Shown piece by piece: positions 11,571 through 25,622 of a DNA stretch of 64,000 nt. Source of the stretch: Calliopsis andreniformis (lineage: Eukaryota > Arthropoda > Insecta > Hymenoptera > Andrenidae); contig NW_027480594.1 of NCBI RefSeq assembly GCF_051401765.1, positions 496,001 through 560,000 of the forward strand. Direction: 5' to 3'. Both the position numbers and the translations under genes were made by a program. The notes beneath the pieces are model-generated. The model ran no database searches and had not been told where the DNA came from. It saw only the letters and a list, made by a program, of their open reading frames with translations. Each line of letters opens with the position of its first letter. Position 1 is the stretch's first letter.

Positions 11571-13803
11571 TCCTCAATTCCCAATCTTCAATCCTCAATA
11601 CTGAATCTTCAATCCTCAATCCTCAATCCACAATCCTCAGCCCTCAGTCCTCAAACCTCAATCCTCAATCCTCTATCCCCAATCCTCAATCCTCAGCCCT
11701 CACTCATCAATCCTCAATCTTCAACACTCAATCCTCAATCCTCAATCCTCAATCCTCATTCCTCAATCACCAATCCTTAATCTTCAATACTCAATCCTCA
11801 ATCCTCAATCGTCAGTCTTCTATCCTCAATACTCAATCTTCAATCCTCAACACTCAATCCTCAATCCTCAATCCTCAATCCTCAATTCTCATTCTTCAAT
11901 CCTCAATACCCAATCCTCAATCATCAATCTTCAGTCTTCAATCCTCAGTCCTCATTCCTCTATCCTCAATCGTCAGTCTACAATCCTCAATACTCAATCT
12001 TCAATCCTCAATCCTCAAACCTCAATCCTCAATCCTCGTTCTTCAATCCTCAATACCCAATACTCAATCTTCAATCATCAATCCTCAATCCTCACTTCTC
12101 AATGCTCTATCCTCAGTCCTCAGTCCTCAAACATCAATCCTCAACCGTCAGCCCACATCCTCAATCCTCAATCCTCAATCATCAATCCTCAATCTTCAAT
12201 CCTCAATCCTCAATCCTCAATCCTCAATACTCAATCCTCAATCCTCAATCCTCATTCCTCAAACCTCAATCCACAACCCTCAGTCCTCATCCTCAATTCT
12301 CAATTCTCAATCCTCAATCCTCAATCCTCAAACTTCAATCCTTAATAATCAATTTTCAATCCTCAATCCTCAATACTCAGTCATCAATCCTCTATCTTCA
12401 ATACTCAATCCTCAACCCTCAATCCTCTATCCTCAATCCTCAACCCTCAGTCCTCATTATCAGTTCTCAATTCTCAATCCTCAATCCTCGGTCCTCAATC
12501 CTCAGTCCTCAATGATCAATCCTCAATCCTCAATCTTCAATCCTCAATACTCAATCTTCAATCCTCAATCCTCAATCCTCAATCGTCAATCTTCAGTCCT
12601 CAATACTCAATCCTCAATCCTCAATCTTCAAACGTCAATACTCATTCTTCAATCCTCAATCCTCAACCCTCAACCCTCAATTTTCATTCCTCAATCCTCA
12701 ATCCTCAATCCTCAATCCTCATTCTTCAGTCCTCAATACCCAATCCTCAATCTTCAATCCTCAATCCTGAATCCTCAATTCTCAATCCTCAATCCTCAGT
12801 CCTCAGTCCTCAAACCTCAATCCTCAACCCTCAGCCCTCATCCTCAATACTGAATCCTCAATCCACAATCCTCAGTCCTCAGTCCTCAAACCTCAATCCT
12901 CAATCCTCTATCCCCAATCCTCAATCCTCAGTCCTCAATCATCAATCCTCAATCTTCAATCCTCAATCCTCAATCCTCAATCCTCAATCCTCAATACTCA
13001 ATCCTCAATCATCAATCCTCAATCTTCAATACTCAATACTCAATCCTCAATCCCCAATCCTCAATCCACAATGATCAATCCTCAACCTTCAATACTCATT
13101 CCTCAATCCTCAATCTTCAATCCTCAATACTCAACCATCAATCCTCAGTTCTCAACACTCAATAGAATATCCTGAATTCTCAGGGTTCAATACTCAAACC
13201 TCAATGCTCAACCCACAGCCCTCATCCTCCGCCCTCAATCCTCAATCCTCAATCCTCAATCTTGAGTCCCCGATACTCAATTTTCAATCCTCAATCCTCA
13301 ATCCTCAATCCTCAATCCTCAATCCTCAGTCATCAATACTCAATCTTCAATACTCAATCCTCAATCCTCAATCCTCAATCCTCAATCCTCAATCCTCAAT
13401 CCTCAATCCTCATTCCTCAAACCTCAATCCACAACCCTCAGTCCTCATCGTCAATTCTCAATTCTCAATCCTCAATCCTCAATCCTCAATCTTCAATCCT
13501 TAATAATCAATTTTCAATCCTCAATCCTCAATTCTCAGTCATCAATCCTCAATCTTCAATACTCAATCCTCAATCCTCAATCCTCTATCCTCAATCCTCA
13601 GCCCTCAGTCCTCACTATCAGTTCTCAATTCTCAATCCTCAACCCTCAGACCTCATTATCAGTTCTCAACTCTCAATCCTCAATCCTCAGTCCTCAATCC
13701 TCAGTCCTCAATGATCAATCCTCAGTCCTCAATCCTCAATCGTCAGTCTTCAATCCACAATACTCAATCTTCAGTCATCAATCCTCAATCCTCATTTCTC
13801 AAT

Positions 13804-15160
13804 GCTCTATCCTCAGTCCTCAGTCCTCAAACCTCAATCCTCAACCGTCAGCCCCCATCCTCAATCCTCAATCCTCAGTCTTCAATCCTCAATCCTCAAT
13901 CCTCAATACCCAATCTTCAATCCTCAATCCTTAGTCCTCAAACCTCAATTCTGAATCCTCAATCCTGAATCGTCAATCTTCAGACCTCAGTCCTCAACAA
14001 TCTGTTGTCAATCCTCAATCCACAATAGAATATCCTCAATTCAAGGTTTTCAATTGTCAATACTCAATCTGCAATCTTCAGACCTCTATACACAAACATC
14101 AATTCTCATCACTCAACACTCAATCCTCAGTCCTCAATCATCAATCCTCAATCTTCAATACTCAATCCTCAATCCTCAATCCTCAATCCTCATTCCTCAA
14201 TCATCAATCCTCAATCTTCAACACTCAATCCTCAATCCTCAATCGTCAGTCTTCTATCCTCAATACTCAATCTTCAATCCTCAACACTCAATCCTCTATC
14301 CTCAATCCTCAATCCTCATTCTTCAATCCTCAATACCCAATCCTCAATCTTCAATCCTCAATCCTCAATCCTCAGTCCTCAATCCTCAATCCTCAATCGT
14401 CAGCCTTCAATCCTCAATACTCAATCTTCAATCCTCAATCCTCAAACCTCAATCCTCAATCCTCATTCTTCGATCCTCAATACCCAATACTCAATCTTCA
14501 ATCCTCAATCCTCAATCCTCATTTCTCAATGCTCCATCCTCAGTCCTCAGTCCTCAAACCTCAATCCTGAACCGTCAGCCCCCATCCTCAATCCTCAATC
14601 CTCAATCTTCAATCCTCAATCCCCAATCCTCAATACTCAATCTTCAATCCTCAATCCTTAGCCCTCAAACCTCAATTCTGGATCCAAAATCCTGAATCCT
14701 CAATCTTCAGGCCTCAGTCCTCAACAATCTGTTGTCAATCCTCAATCCTCAATAGAACATTCTCAATTCAAAGTTTTCAATACTCAATACTCAATCTGCA
14801 ATCTTCAAACCTCTATCCACAAACATCAATTCTCATCACTCAACACTCAACACTCAGTCCTCAATGTTCAATCCCCAATCCTCAATTCCCAATCTTCAAT
14901 CCTCAATACTGAATCTTCAATCCTCAATCCTCAATCCACAATCCTCAGTCCTCAAACCTCAATTCTGAATCCTCAATCCTGAGTCCTCAATCTTCGGCCC
15001 TCAGTCCTCAACAATCAATTGTCAATCCTCAATCCTCAATAGAATATCCTCAATTCACAGCTTTCAATACTCAATACTCAAACTGTAATCTTCAAACCTC
15101 TATCCACAAACATCAATTCTCATCACTCAACCCTCAACACTCAGTCCTCAACGTTCAATC
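13804..15160. repeat. Full L2-L1a-L2-L1b-L1c composite
   Basis: The order is L2 13,804, L1a core 14,084 (variant CTCTATACAC), L2 14,531 (GCTCCATCC variant), GGATCC 14,680, L1b core 14,811 and L1c core 15,098. Distances are L2-L1 280 bp twice, a-b 727 bp and b-c 287 bp. L1c is recognised by CAATCAATTGTC, CACAGCTTTC and AAACTGTAATC or AAACTGCAATC around the core. This is one of two places, with 26.9-28.3 kb, where all five landmarks appear in order within domain I proper. It is a good reference for the unrearranged unit. Confidence 0.85.
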
Positions 15161-16200
15161 CTCAATCCTCAATCCCCAATCCTCAATCGTCAATCTTCAA
15201 TCCTCAATACTCAATCTTCAATACTCAATCCTCAATCCTCAATGCTCAATCCTCATTCTTCAATCCTCAGTACCCAAACCTGAATCTTCAATCCTCAATC
15301 CTCAATCCTCAATCCTCAATCCTCAATCCTCAATCCTCATTTCTCAAACCTCAATCCTCAACCCTCAATCCTCATCCTCAATTATCAATTCTCAATCCTC
15401 AACCCTGAATTCTCAATCTTCAATCCTCAATAATCAATCTCCTATCCTAGATCCTCAATCCACAACCCTCAACCTTCAATCCTCAATACTGAATCTTCAA
15501 TCCTCAATCCTCAATCCTCAATCCTTAATCCTCAATCGTCAATCTTCAGTCCTCAATACTCAATCCTCAATCCTCAATCTTCAATCGTCAATACTCATTC
15601 TTCAATCCTCAATCCTCAACCCTCAACCCCCAATTTTCATTCCTCAATCCTCAATCCTCAATCCTCAATCCTCATTCTTCAGTCCTCAATACCCAATCCT
15701 CAATCTTCAATCCTCGATCCTGAATCCTCAATTCTCAATCCTCAATCCTCAGTCCTCAGTCCTCAAACCTCAATCCTCAACCCTCAGCCCTCATCCTCAA
15801 TACTGAATCCTCAATCCACAATCCTCAGTCCTCAGTCCTCAAACCTCAATCCTCAATCCTCTATCCCCAATCCTCAATCCTCAGTCCTCAATCATCAATC
15901 CTCAATCTTCAATACTCAATCCTCAATCCTCAATCCTCAATCCTCATTCCTCAATCATCAACCCTTAATCTTCAATACTCAATCCTCAATCCTCAATCGT
16001 CAGTCTTCTATCCTCAATACTCAATCTTCAATCCTCAACACTCAATCCTCAATCCTCAATCCTCAATTCTCATTCTTCAATCCTCAATACTCAATCTTCA
16101 ATCCTCAATCCTCAAACCTCAATCCTCAATCCTCATTCTTCAATCCTCAATACCCAATACTCAATCTTCAATCATCAATCCTCAATCCTCATTTCTCAAT

Positions 16201-16560
16201 GCTCTATCCTCAGTCCTCAGCCCTCAAACCTCAATCCTCAACCGTCAGCCCCCATCCTCAATCCTCAATACTCAATCTTCAATCCTCAATCCTCAATCCT
16301 CAATACTCAATCTTCAATCCTCAATCCTTAGTCCTCAAACCTCAATTCTGAATCCTCAATCCTGAATCCTCAATCTTCAGACCTCAGTCCTCAACTATCT
16401 GTTGTCAATCCTCAATCCTCAATAGAATATCCTGAATTCAAAGTTTTCAATAGTCAATACTCAATCTGCAATCTTCAAACCTCTATCCACAAACATCAAT
16501 TCTCATCACTCTACACTCAATCCTCAGTCCTCAATCATCAATCCTCAATCTTCAATACTC
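16201..16560. repeat. L2-L1a pair
   Basis: L2 at 16,201 and the L1a-like core at 16,481 are 280 bp apart. The island has TAGTCAATAC like subtype a but GAATATCCTGAATTC upstream, so it mixes subtype features. No L1b follows at +727. Instead the array passes into a block shared with 19.9 kb. Confidence 0.8.
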
Positions 16561-16599
16561 AATCCTCAATCCTCAATCCTCAATCCTCATTCCTCAAAC

Positions 16600-17765
16600 C
16601 TCAATCCTGAACCGTCAGCCCCCATCCTCAATCGTCAATACTCAATCTTCAATCCTCAATCCTCATTCCTCAATACTCAATCTTCAATCCTCAATCCTCA
16701 ACCCTCAATCCTCAGTACTCAATCCTCAATCGTCAGTCTTCAATCCTCAATACTCAATCTTCTATCCTCAATCCTCAATCCTCAATCCTCAATCCTCAAT
16801 ACTTATTCTTGAATCCTCAATACCCAATACTCAATCTTCAATCCTCAATCCTCAATCCTCAATTCTCAATCCTCTACCTTCAATCCTCAATACTAAATCT
16901 TCAATACTCAATCCTCGATCCGCAATCATCAATCCTCAATCCTCAATCGTCCGTCTTCTATCCTCAATACTCAACCTTCAATCCTCAACACTCAATCCTC
17001 AATCCTCAATCCTCAATCCTCATTCATCAATCCTCACTACCCAATCCTCAATCTTCAATCCTCAATCCTCAATAACCAATCCTCAATCATCAATCTTCAA
17101 TCCTCAATCCTCAGTCCTCAATCCTCAATCCTCAATCTTCATTCCTCAATCATCAATCCTTAATCTTCAATACTCAATCCTCAATCCTCAATCGTCAGTC
17201 TTCTATCCTCAATACTCAATCTTCAATCCTCGACACTCAATCCTCAATCTTCAATCCTCAATCCTCAATCCTCAATTCTCAATCCTCTATCTTCAATCCT
17301 CAATACTAAATCTTCAATCCTCAATCCTCAATCCTCAAACCTCAATCCTCAATCCTCATTCTACAATCCTCAATACTCAATCTTGAATCATCAATCCTCA
17401 ACTCTCAATCCTCAATCCTCAATCCTCTATCGTCCCTCCTCAGACCCCAATCCTCAATGTTCAATCCTCAATCCTCAATCCTCAATCCTCAATCCTCAAT
17501 CCTCAATCCTCAATCCTCAATCCTCAATACTCAATCCTCAATCATCAATCCTCAATCTTCAATACTCAATACTCAATCCTCAATCCCCAATCCTCAATCC
17601 ACAATCATCAATCCTCAACCTTCAATACTCATTCCTCAATCCTCAATCTTCAATCCTCAATACTCAACCATCAATCCTCAGTTCTCAACACTCAATAGAA
17701 TATCCTGAATTCTCAGAGTTCAATACTCAAACCTCAATGCTCAACCCACAGCCCTCATCCTCCGC
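16600..17765. repeat. 3,218-bp-displaced direct repeat, copy 1
   Basis: The stretch from about 16.6 kb to the CCTCCGCCCTC signature near 17,760 is repeated near 19.9-20.97 kb. The TTGAATCCTCAATACCC, L6 and TCAATGTTCAATCC landmarks are displaced 3,218 bp. By the L3 hairpin region the displacement is 3,197 bp, so the second copy lost 21 bp, exactly three heptamers, in a consensus run. Here the CCTCCGCCCTC signature is not followed by L3, whereas at 20,991 it is. This copy therefore carries a deletion or exchange at about 17,770. Confidence 0.75.
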
Positions 17766-17967
17766 CCTCAATCCTCAATCCTCAATCCTCTATCCTCAAT
17801 CCTCAACCCTCAGTCCTCATTATCAGTTCTCAATTCTCAATCCTCAATCCTCAGTCCTCAATCCTCAGTCCTCAATGGTCAATCCTCAATCCTCAATCCT
17901 CAATCGTAAGTCTTCAATCCTCAATACTCAATCTTCAATCATCAATCCTCCATCCCCATTTCTCAAT

Positions 17968-18320
17968 GCTCTATCCTCAGTCCTCAGTCCTCAAACCTCA
18001 ATCCTCAACCGTCAGCCCCCATCCTCAATCCTCAATCCTCAATCTTCAATCCTCAATCCTCAATCCTCAATACTCAATCTTCAATCCTCAATCCTTAGTC
18101 CTCAAACCTCAATTCTGAATCCTCAATCCTGAATCGTCAATCTTCGGCCCTCAGTCCTCAACAATCTGTTGTCAATCCTCAATCCTCAAGAGAATATCCT
18201 CAATTCAAAGTTTTCAATACTCAATACTCAATCTGCAACCTTCAAACCTCTATCCACAAACATCAATTCTCATCACTCAACACTCAACACTCAGTCCTCA
18301 ATGTTCAATCCTCAATCCTC
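17968..18320. repeat. L2-L1b pair
   Basis: L2 at 17,968 and the L1b core at 18,248 keep the 280-bp spacing. The L1b flank matches 11,503 rather than the neighbouring islands. The following 200 bp also match the 11.6-11.8 kb region. Confidence 0.8.
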
Positions 18321-19869
18321 AATTCCCAATCTTCAATCCTCAATACTGAATCTTAAATCCTCAATCCTCAATCCACAATCCTCAGCCCTCAGTCCTCAAA
18401 CCTCAATCCTCAATCCTCAATCCCCAATCCTCAATCCTCAGTCCTCAATCATCAATCCTCAATCTTCAACACTCAATCCTCAATCCTCAATCCTCAATCC
18501 TCATTCCTCAATCATCAATCCTTAATCTTCAATACTCAATCCTCAATCCTCAATCGTCAGTCTTCTATCCTCAATACTCAATCTTCAATCCTCAACACTC
18601 AATCCTCAATCCTCAATCCTCAATCCTCATTCTTCAATCCTCAATACCCAATCCTCAATCATCAATCTTCAATCCTCAATCCTCAGTCCTCAATCCTCAA
18701 TCCGCAATCGTCAGTCTTCAATCCTCAATACTCAATCTTCGATCCTCAGTCCTCAAACCTCAATCCTCAATCCTCATTCTTCAATCCTCAATACCCAATA
18801 CTCAATCTTCAATCATCAATCCTCAATCCTCATTTCTCAATGCTCTATCCTCAGTCCTCAGCCCTCAAACCTCAATCCTCAACCGTCAGCCCCCATCCTC
18901 AATCGTCAATACTCAATCCTCAATCCTCAATCCTCAATCCTCAATCCTCAATACTCAATCCTCAATCATCAATCCTCAATCTTCAATACTCAATACTCAA
19001 TCCTCAATCCCCAATCCTCAATCCACAATCATCAATCCTCAACCTTCAATACTCATTCCTCAATCCTCAATCTTCAATCCTCAATACTCAGCCATCAATC
19101 CTCAGTTCTCAACACTCAATAGAATATCCTGAAATCTCAGGGTTCAATACTCAAACCTAAATGCTCAACCCTCAGCCCTCATCCGCCGCCCTCAATCCTC
19201 AATCCTCAATCCTCAATCTTGAGTCCCCGATACTCAATTTTCAATCCTCAATCCTCAATCCTCAATCCTCAATCCTCAATCCTCAGTCATCAATACTCAA
19301 TCTTCAATACTCAATCCTCAATCCTCAATCCTCAATCCTCAATCCTCAATCCTCAATCCTCATTCCTCAAACCTCAATCCACAACACTCAGTCCTCATCC
19401 TCAATTCTCAATTCTCAATACTCAATCCTCAATCCTCAATCTTCAATCCTTAATAATCAATTTTCAATCCTCAATCCTCAATACTCAGTCATCAATCCTC
19501 AATCTTCAATACTCAATCCTCAATCCTCAATCCTCTATCCTCAATCCTCAACCCTCAGTCCTCATTATCAGTTCTCAATTCTCAATCCTCAACCCTCAGT
19601 CCTCATTATCAGTTCTCAATTCTCAATCCTCAATCCTCAGTCCTCAATCCTCAGTCCTCAATGATCAATCCTCAAACCTCAATCCTCAATCGTCAGTCTT
19701 CAATCCTCAATACTCAATCTTCAATCATCAATCCTCAATCCTCATTTCTCAATGCTCTATCCTCAGTCCTCAGTCCTCAAACCTCAATCCTCAACCGTCA
19801 GCCCCCATCCTCAATCCTCAATCCTCAATCTTTAATCCTCAATCCTCAATCCTCAATACTCAATCTTCA

Positions 19870-20990
19870 ATCCTCAATCCTCATTCCTCAATACTCAATC
19901 TTCAATCCTCAATCCTCAACCCTCAATCCTCAGTACTCAATCCTCAATCGTCAGTCTTCAATCCTCAATACTCAATCTTCTATCCTCAATCCTCAATACT
20001 CAATCCTCAATCCTCAATCCTTATTCTTGAATCCTCAATACCCAATACTCAATCTTCAATCCTCAATCCTCAATCCTCAATTCTCAATCCTCTACCTTCA
20101 ATCCTCAATACTAAATCTTCAATCCTCAATCCTCGATCCTCAATCATCAATCCTCAATCCTCAATCGTCCGTCTTCTATCCTCAATACTCAATCTTCAAT
20201 CCTCAACACTCAATCCTCAATCCTCAATCCTCAATCCTCATTCATCAATCCTCACTACCCAATCCTCAATCTTCAATCCTCAATCCTCAATAACCAATCC
20301 TCAATCATCAATCTTCAATCCTCAATCCTCAGTCCTCAATCCTCAATCCTCAATCCTCATTCCTCGATCGTCAATCCTTAATCTTCAATACTCAATCCTC
20401 AATCCTCAATCGTCAGTCTTCTATCCTCAATACTCAATCTTCAATCCTCAACACTCAATCCTCAATCTTCAATCCTCAATCCTCAATCCTCAATTCTCAA
20501 TCCTCTATCTTCAATCCTCAATACTAAATCTTCAATCCTCAATCCTCAATCCTCAAACCTCAATCCTCAATCCTCATTCTACAATCCTCAATACTCAATC
20601 TTGAATCATCAATCCTCAACTCTCAATCCTCAATCCTCAATCCTGTATCGTCACTCCTCAGACCCCAATCCTCAATGTTCAATCCTCAATCCTCAATCCT
20701 CAATCCTCAATCCTCAATCCTCAATACTCAATCCTCAATCATCAATCCTCAATCTTCAATACTCAATACTCAATCCTCAATCCCCAATCCTCAATCCACA
20801 ATCATCAATCCTCAACCTTCAATACTCATTCCTCAATCCTCAATCTTCAATCCTCAATACTCAACCATCAATCCTCAGTTCTCAACACTCAATAGAATAT
20901 CCTGAATTCTCAGGGTTCAATACTCAAACCTCAATGCTCAACCCTCAGCCCTCATCCTCCGCCCTCAATCCTCAATCCTCAATCCTCAAT
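19870..20990. repeat. 3,218-bp-displaced direct repeat, copy 2
   Basis: This is the second copy of the block at 16.6 kb, lacking three heptamers near 20.71 kb. It continues into L3 at 20,991 (CCCCAATAC instead of CCCCGATAC, one base changed). The hairpin near 20,900-20,917 is imperfect because TCAGGGT replaces TCAGGAT. Confidence 0.75.
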
Positions 20991-21526
20991 CTTGAGTCCC
21001 CAATACTCAATTTTCAATCCTCAATCCTCAATCCTCAATCCTCAATCCTCAATCATCAGTCATCAATACTCAATCTTCAATACTCAATCCTCAATCCTCA
21101 ATCCTCAATCCTCAATCCTCAATCCTCAATCCTCATTCCTCAAACCTCATTCCACAACCCTCAGTCCTCATCCTCAATTCTCAATTCTCAATCCTCAATC
21201 CTCAATCCTCAATCTTCAATCCTTAATAATCAATTTTCAATCCTCAATCCTCAATACTCAGTCATCAATCCTCAATCTTCAATACTCAATCCTCAATCCT
21301 CAATCCTCTATCCTCAATCCTCAACCCTCAGTCCTCATTATCAGTTCTCAATTCCCAATCCTCAACCCTCAGTCCTCAGTATCAGTTCTCAATTCTCAAT
21401 CCTCAATCCTCAGTCCTCAATCCTCAGTCCTCAATGATCAATCCTCAATCCTCAATCCTCAATCGTAGGTCTTCAATCCTCAATACTCAATCTTCAATCA
21501 TCAATCCTCAATCCTCATTTCTCAAT

Positions 21527-22160
21527 GCTCTATCCTCAGTCCTCAGTCCTCAAACCTCAATCCTGAACCGTCAGCCCCCATCCTCAATCCTCAATACTCA
21601 ATCTTCAATCCTCAATCCTCAATCCTCAATACTCAATCTTCAATCCGCAATCCTTAGTCCTCAAACCTCAATTCTGGATCCAAAATCCTGAATCCTCAAT
21701 CTTCAGACCTCAGTCCTCAACAATCTGTTGTCAACCCTCAATCCTCAATAGAATATTCTCAATTCAAAGTTTTCAATACTCAATACTCAATCTGCAATCT
21801 TCAAACCTCTATCCACAAACATAAATTCTCATCACTCAACACTCAACACTCAGTCCTCAATGTTCAATCCTCAATCCTCAATTCCCAATCTTCAATCCTC
21901 AATACTGAATCTTCAATCCTCAATCCTCAATCCACAATCCTCAGTCCTCAAACCTCAATTCTGAATCCTCAATCCTGAGTACTCAATCTTCGGCCCTCAG
22001 TCCTCAACAATCAATTGTCAATCCTCAATCCTCAATAGAATATCCTCAATTCACAGCTTTCAATACTCAATACTCAAACTGCAATCTTCAAACCTCTATC
22101 CACAAACATCAATTCTCATCACTCAACCCACAACACTCAGTCCTCAACGTTCAATCCTCA
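21527..22160. repeat. L2-L1b-L1c composite
   Basis: L2 21,527, GGATCC 21,676, L1b core 21,807 and L1c core 22,094 show the standard distances: 149 bp from L2 to GGATCC, 280 bp from L2 to L1b and 287 bp from b to c. L1b has ACATAAATTC instead of ACATCAATTC, shared with 1,618 and 27,981. Confidence 0.85.
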
Positions 22161-22872
22161 ATCCTCAATCCCCAATTCTCAATCCTCAATCCTCAGTCCT
22201 CAGTCCTCAAACCTCAATCCTCAACCCTCAGCCCTCATCGTCAATCCTCAATCCTCAATCCTCAATCCTTAACCTTCAATCCTCAATACTCAATCTTCAA
22301 TCCTCAATCATCAATTCTCAACCCTCAATCCTCAATCTTCAATCCTCAATCCTCAATCCTCAATCTTCAATCCTCAATACTCAACCTGCAATCCTCAATC
22401 CTCAAACCTCAATCCTCAATCCTCATTCTTCAATCCTCAATACCCAATCCTCAATCTTCAATCCTCAATCCTCAATCCTCAATTCTCAATCCTCAATCCT
22501 TAACCCTCAGACCTCAATCATCAATATTCAACCCTCAGTCCTCATTCCTCAATACACAAACCTCAATCCTCAGTCCTCAATATTCTATCATCAATATTCA
22601 ATCTTCAATCCTCAATCCTCAATCATCAATCCTCAATCTTCAGTACTCAATCCTCAATCCTCAATTCTCAATCCTCAATCCTCAATCCTCAATCTTCAAT
22701 CCTTAATAATCAATTTTCAATCCTCAATCCTCAATACTCAGTCATCAATCCTCAATCTTCAATACTCAATCCTCAAACCTCAATCCTCTATCCTCAATCC
22801 TCAACCCTCAGACCTCATTATCAACTCTCAATTCTCAATCCTCAATCCTCAGTCCTCAATCCTCAGTCCTCA

Positions 22873-23460
22873 ATGATCAATCCTCAATCCTCAATCTTCA
22901 ATCCTCAATACTCAATCTTCAATCCTCAATCCTCAATCCTCAATCGTCAATCTTCAGTCCTCAATACTCAAACCTCAATCCTCAATCTTCAATCGTCAAT
23001 ACTCATTCTTCAATCCTCAATCCTCAACCCTCAACCCTCAATCCTCAATCCTCAATCCTCATTCTTCAATCCTCAATACCCAATCCTCAATCTTCAATCC
23101 TCAATCCTCAATCCTCAAACCTCAATCCTCTATCCTCAATCCTCAACCCTCAGACCTCATTATCAACTCTCAATTCTCAATCCTCAATCCTCAGTCCTCA
23201 ATCCTCAGTCCTCAATGATCAATCCTCAATCCTCAATCTTCAATCCTCAATCCTCAATCCTCAATCGTCAATCTTCAGTCCTCAATACTCAATCCTCAAT
23301 CCTCAATATTCAATCGTCAATACTCATTCTTCAAACCTCAATCCTCAACCCTCAACCCTCAATTTTCATTCCTCAATCCTCAATCCTCAATCCTCAATCC
23401 TCATTCTTCAATCCTCAATACCCAATCCTCAATCTTCAATCCTCAATCCTCAATCCTCAA
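22873..23460. repeat. L7 module repeated twice in tandem
   Basis: An L7 module starting near 22,873 is followed by a second start near 23,218 (again TCAATGATCAATCC), about 345 bp downstream. The first copy lacks one internal segment (the part with ATTTTCATTCC) that the second retains. This is a short-range duplication with a deletion in one copy. Confidence 0.65.
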
Positions 23461-23769
23461 TCGTCAGTCTTCTATCCTCAATACTCAATCTTCAATCCTC
23501 AACACTCAATCCTCTATCCTCAATCCTCAATCCTCATTCTTCAATCCTCAATACCCAATCCTCAATGTTCAATCCTCAATCCTCAATCCTCAGTCCTCAA
23601 TCCTCAATCCTCAATCGTCAGTCTTCAATCCTCAATACTCAATCTTCAATCCTCAATCCTCAAACCTCAATCCTCAATCCTCAAACCTCAATCCTCAATC
23701 CTCATTCTTCGATCCTCTATACCCAATACTCAATCTTCAATCCTCAATCCTCAATCCTCATTTCTCAAT

Positions 23770-24400
23770 GTTCTATCCTCAGTCCTCAGTCCTCAAACCT
23801 CAATCCTGAACCGTCAGCCCCCATCCTCAATCCTCAATCCTCAATCTTCAATCCTCAATCCTCAATCCTCAATACTCAATCTTCAATCCTCAATCCTTAG
23901 CCCTCAAACCTCAATTCTGGATCCAAAATCCTGAATCCTCAATCTTCAGACCTCAGTCCTCAACAATCTGTTGTCAATCCTCAATCCTCAATAGAACATT
24001 CTCAATTCAAAGTTTTCAATACTCAAAACTCAATCTGCAATCTTCAAACCCCTATACACAAACATCAATTCTCATCACTCAACACTCAACACTCAGTCCT
24101 CAATGTTCAATCCTCAATCCTCAATTCCCAATCTTCAATCCTCAATACTGAATCTTCAATCCTCAATACTCAATCCACAATCCTCAGTCCTCAAACCTCA
24201 ATTCTGAATCCTCAATCCTGAGTTCTCAATCTTCGGCCCTCAGTCCTCAACAATCAATTGTCAATCCTCAATCCTCAATAGAATATCCTCAATTCACAGC
24301 TTTCAATACTCAATACTCAAACTGCAATCTTTAAACCTCTATCCACAAACATCAATTCTCATCACTCAACCCTCAACACTCAGTCCTCAACGTTCAATCC
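23770..24400. repeat. L2-L1b-L1c composite
   Basis: L2 at 23,770 (variant GTTCTATCC), GGATCC at 23,919, L1b core at 24,050 (variant CCCTATACAC) and L1c core at 24,337. The spacings of 149, 280 and 287 bp are identical to those at 21.5 kb although core bases have mutated. Confidence 0.85.
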
Positions 24401-24648
24401 TCAATCCTCAATCCCCAATCCTCAATCGTCAATCTTCAATCCTCAATACTCAATCTTCAATACTCAATCCTCAATCCTCAATGCTCAATCCTCATTCTTT
24501 AATCCTCAGTACCCAAACCTGAATCTTCAATCCTCAATCCTCAATCCTCAATCCTCAACCCTCAACCCTCATTCTTCAACTCTCAATACCCAATCCTCAA
24601 TCCTCAATACTCAACCATCAATGCTCAATTCTCAATACTCAATAGAAT

Positions 24649-24666
24649 ATCCTGAATTCTCAGGAT
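24649..24666. repeat. Inverted heptamer hairpin
   Basis: Perfect ATCCTGA-ATTC-TCAGGAT. Here the downstream sequence lacks the CTTGAGTCCCCG half of L3, showing that the hairpin can be separated from it. Confidence 0.8.
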
Positions 24667-25440
24667 TCAATACCCAAACCTCAATCCTCAGTCATCAGCC
24701 CTCATCCTCCATCCTCAATACTCAATCCTCAATCCTGAATCTTCAATCCTCTATATTCAATCTTCAATCCTCAATGCTCAATCCTCAATCCTCAGTGATC
24801 AATACTCAATCGTCAATACTGAATCCTCAATCCTCAATCCTCAATCCTCAATCCTCAATCCTCAATCCTCATTTCTCAAACCTCAATCCTCAACCCTCAG
24901 TCCTCATCCTCAATTATCAATTCTCAATCCTCAACCCTGAATTCTCAATCTTCAATCCTCAATAATCAATCTCCAATCCTAGATCCTCAATCCACAACCC
25001 TCAACCTTCAATCCTCAATACTGAATCTTCAATCCTCAATCCTCAATCCTCAATCCTTAATCCTCAATCGTCAATCTTCAGTCCTCAATACTCAATCTTC
25101 AATTCTCAATCTTCAATCCTCAATCCTCAATCCTCAATCCTTAACCCTCAGACCTCAAACATCAATATTCAACCCTCAGTCCTCGTCCTCAATAAACAAC
25201 CCTCAATCCTCAGTCCTCAAATTCAATCATCAATATTCAATCTTCAATCCTCAATCCTCAATCCTCAATCATCAATCCTCAATTCTCAATCCTCAATCCT
25301 TAACCATCAGACCTCAAACATCAATATTCAACCCTCAGTCCTCGTCCTCCAAACGTAACCCTCACTCCTCAGTCCTCAATATTCAATCATCAATATTCAA
25401 TCTTCAATCCTCAATCCTCAATCCTCAATCCTCAATCCTC

Positions 25441-25622
25441 AACCTTCAACCCTTAATAATCAATTTTCGATCCTCAATCCTCAATACTCAGTCATCAATC
25501 CTCAATCTTCAATACTCAATCCTCAATCCTCAACCTTCAACCCTTAATAATCAATTTTCGATCCTCAATCCTCAATACTCAGTCATCAATCCTCAATCTT
25601 CAATACTCAATCCTCAATCCTC
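25441..25622. repeat. 91-bp tandem duplication containing L4
   Basis: The block starting AACCTTCAACCCTTAATAATC at 25,441 starts again at 25,532, 91 bp (13 heptamers) later. Both copies carry the rare TTTTCGATCC variant, so the duplication is younger than that mutation. It is a clean local slippage or exchange event. Confidence 0.85.
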
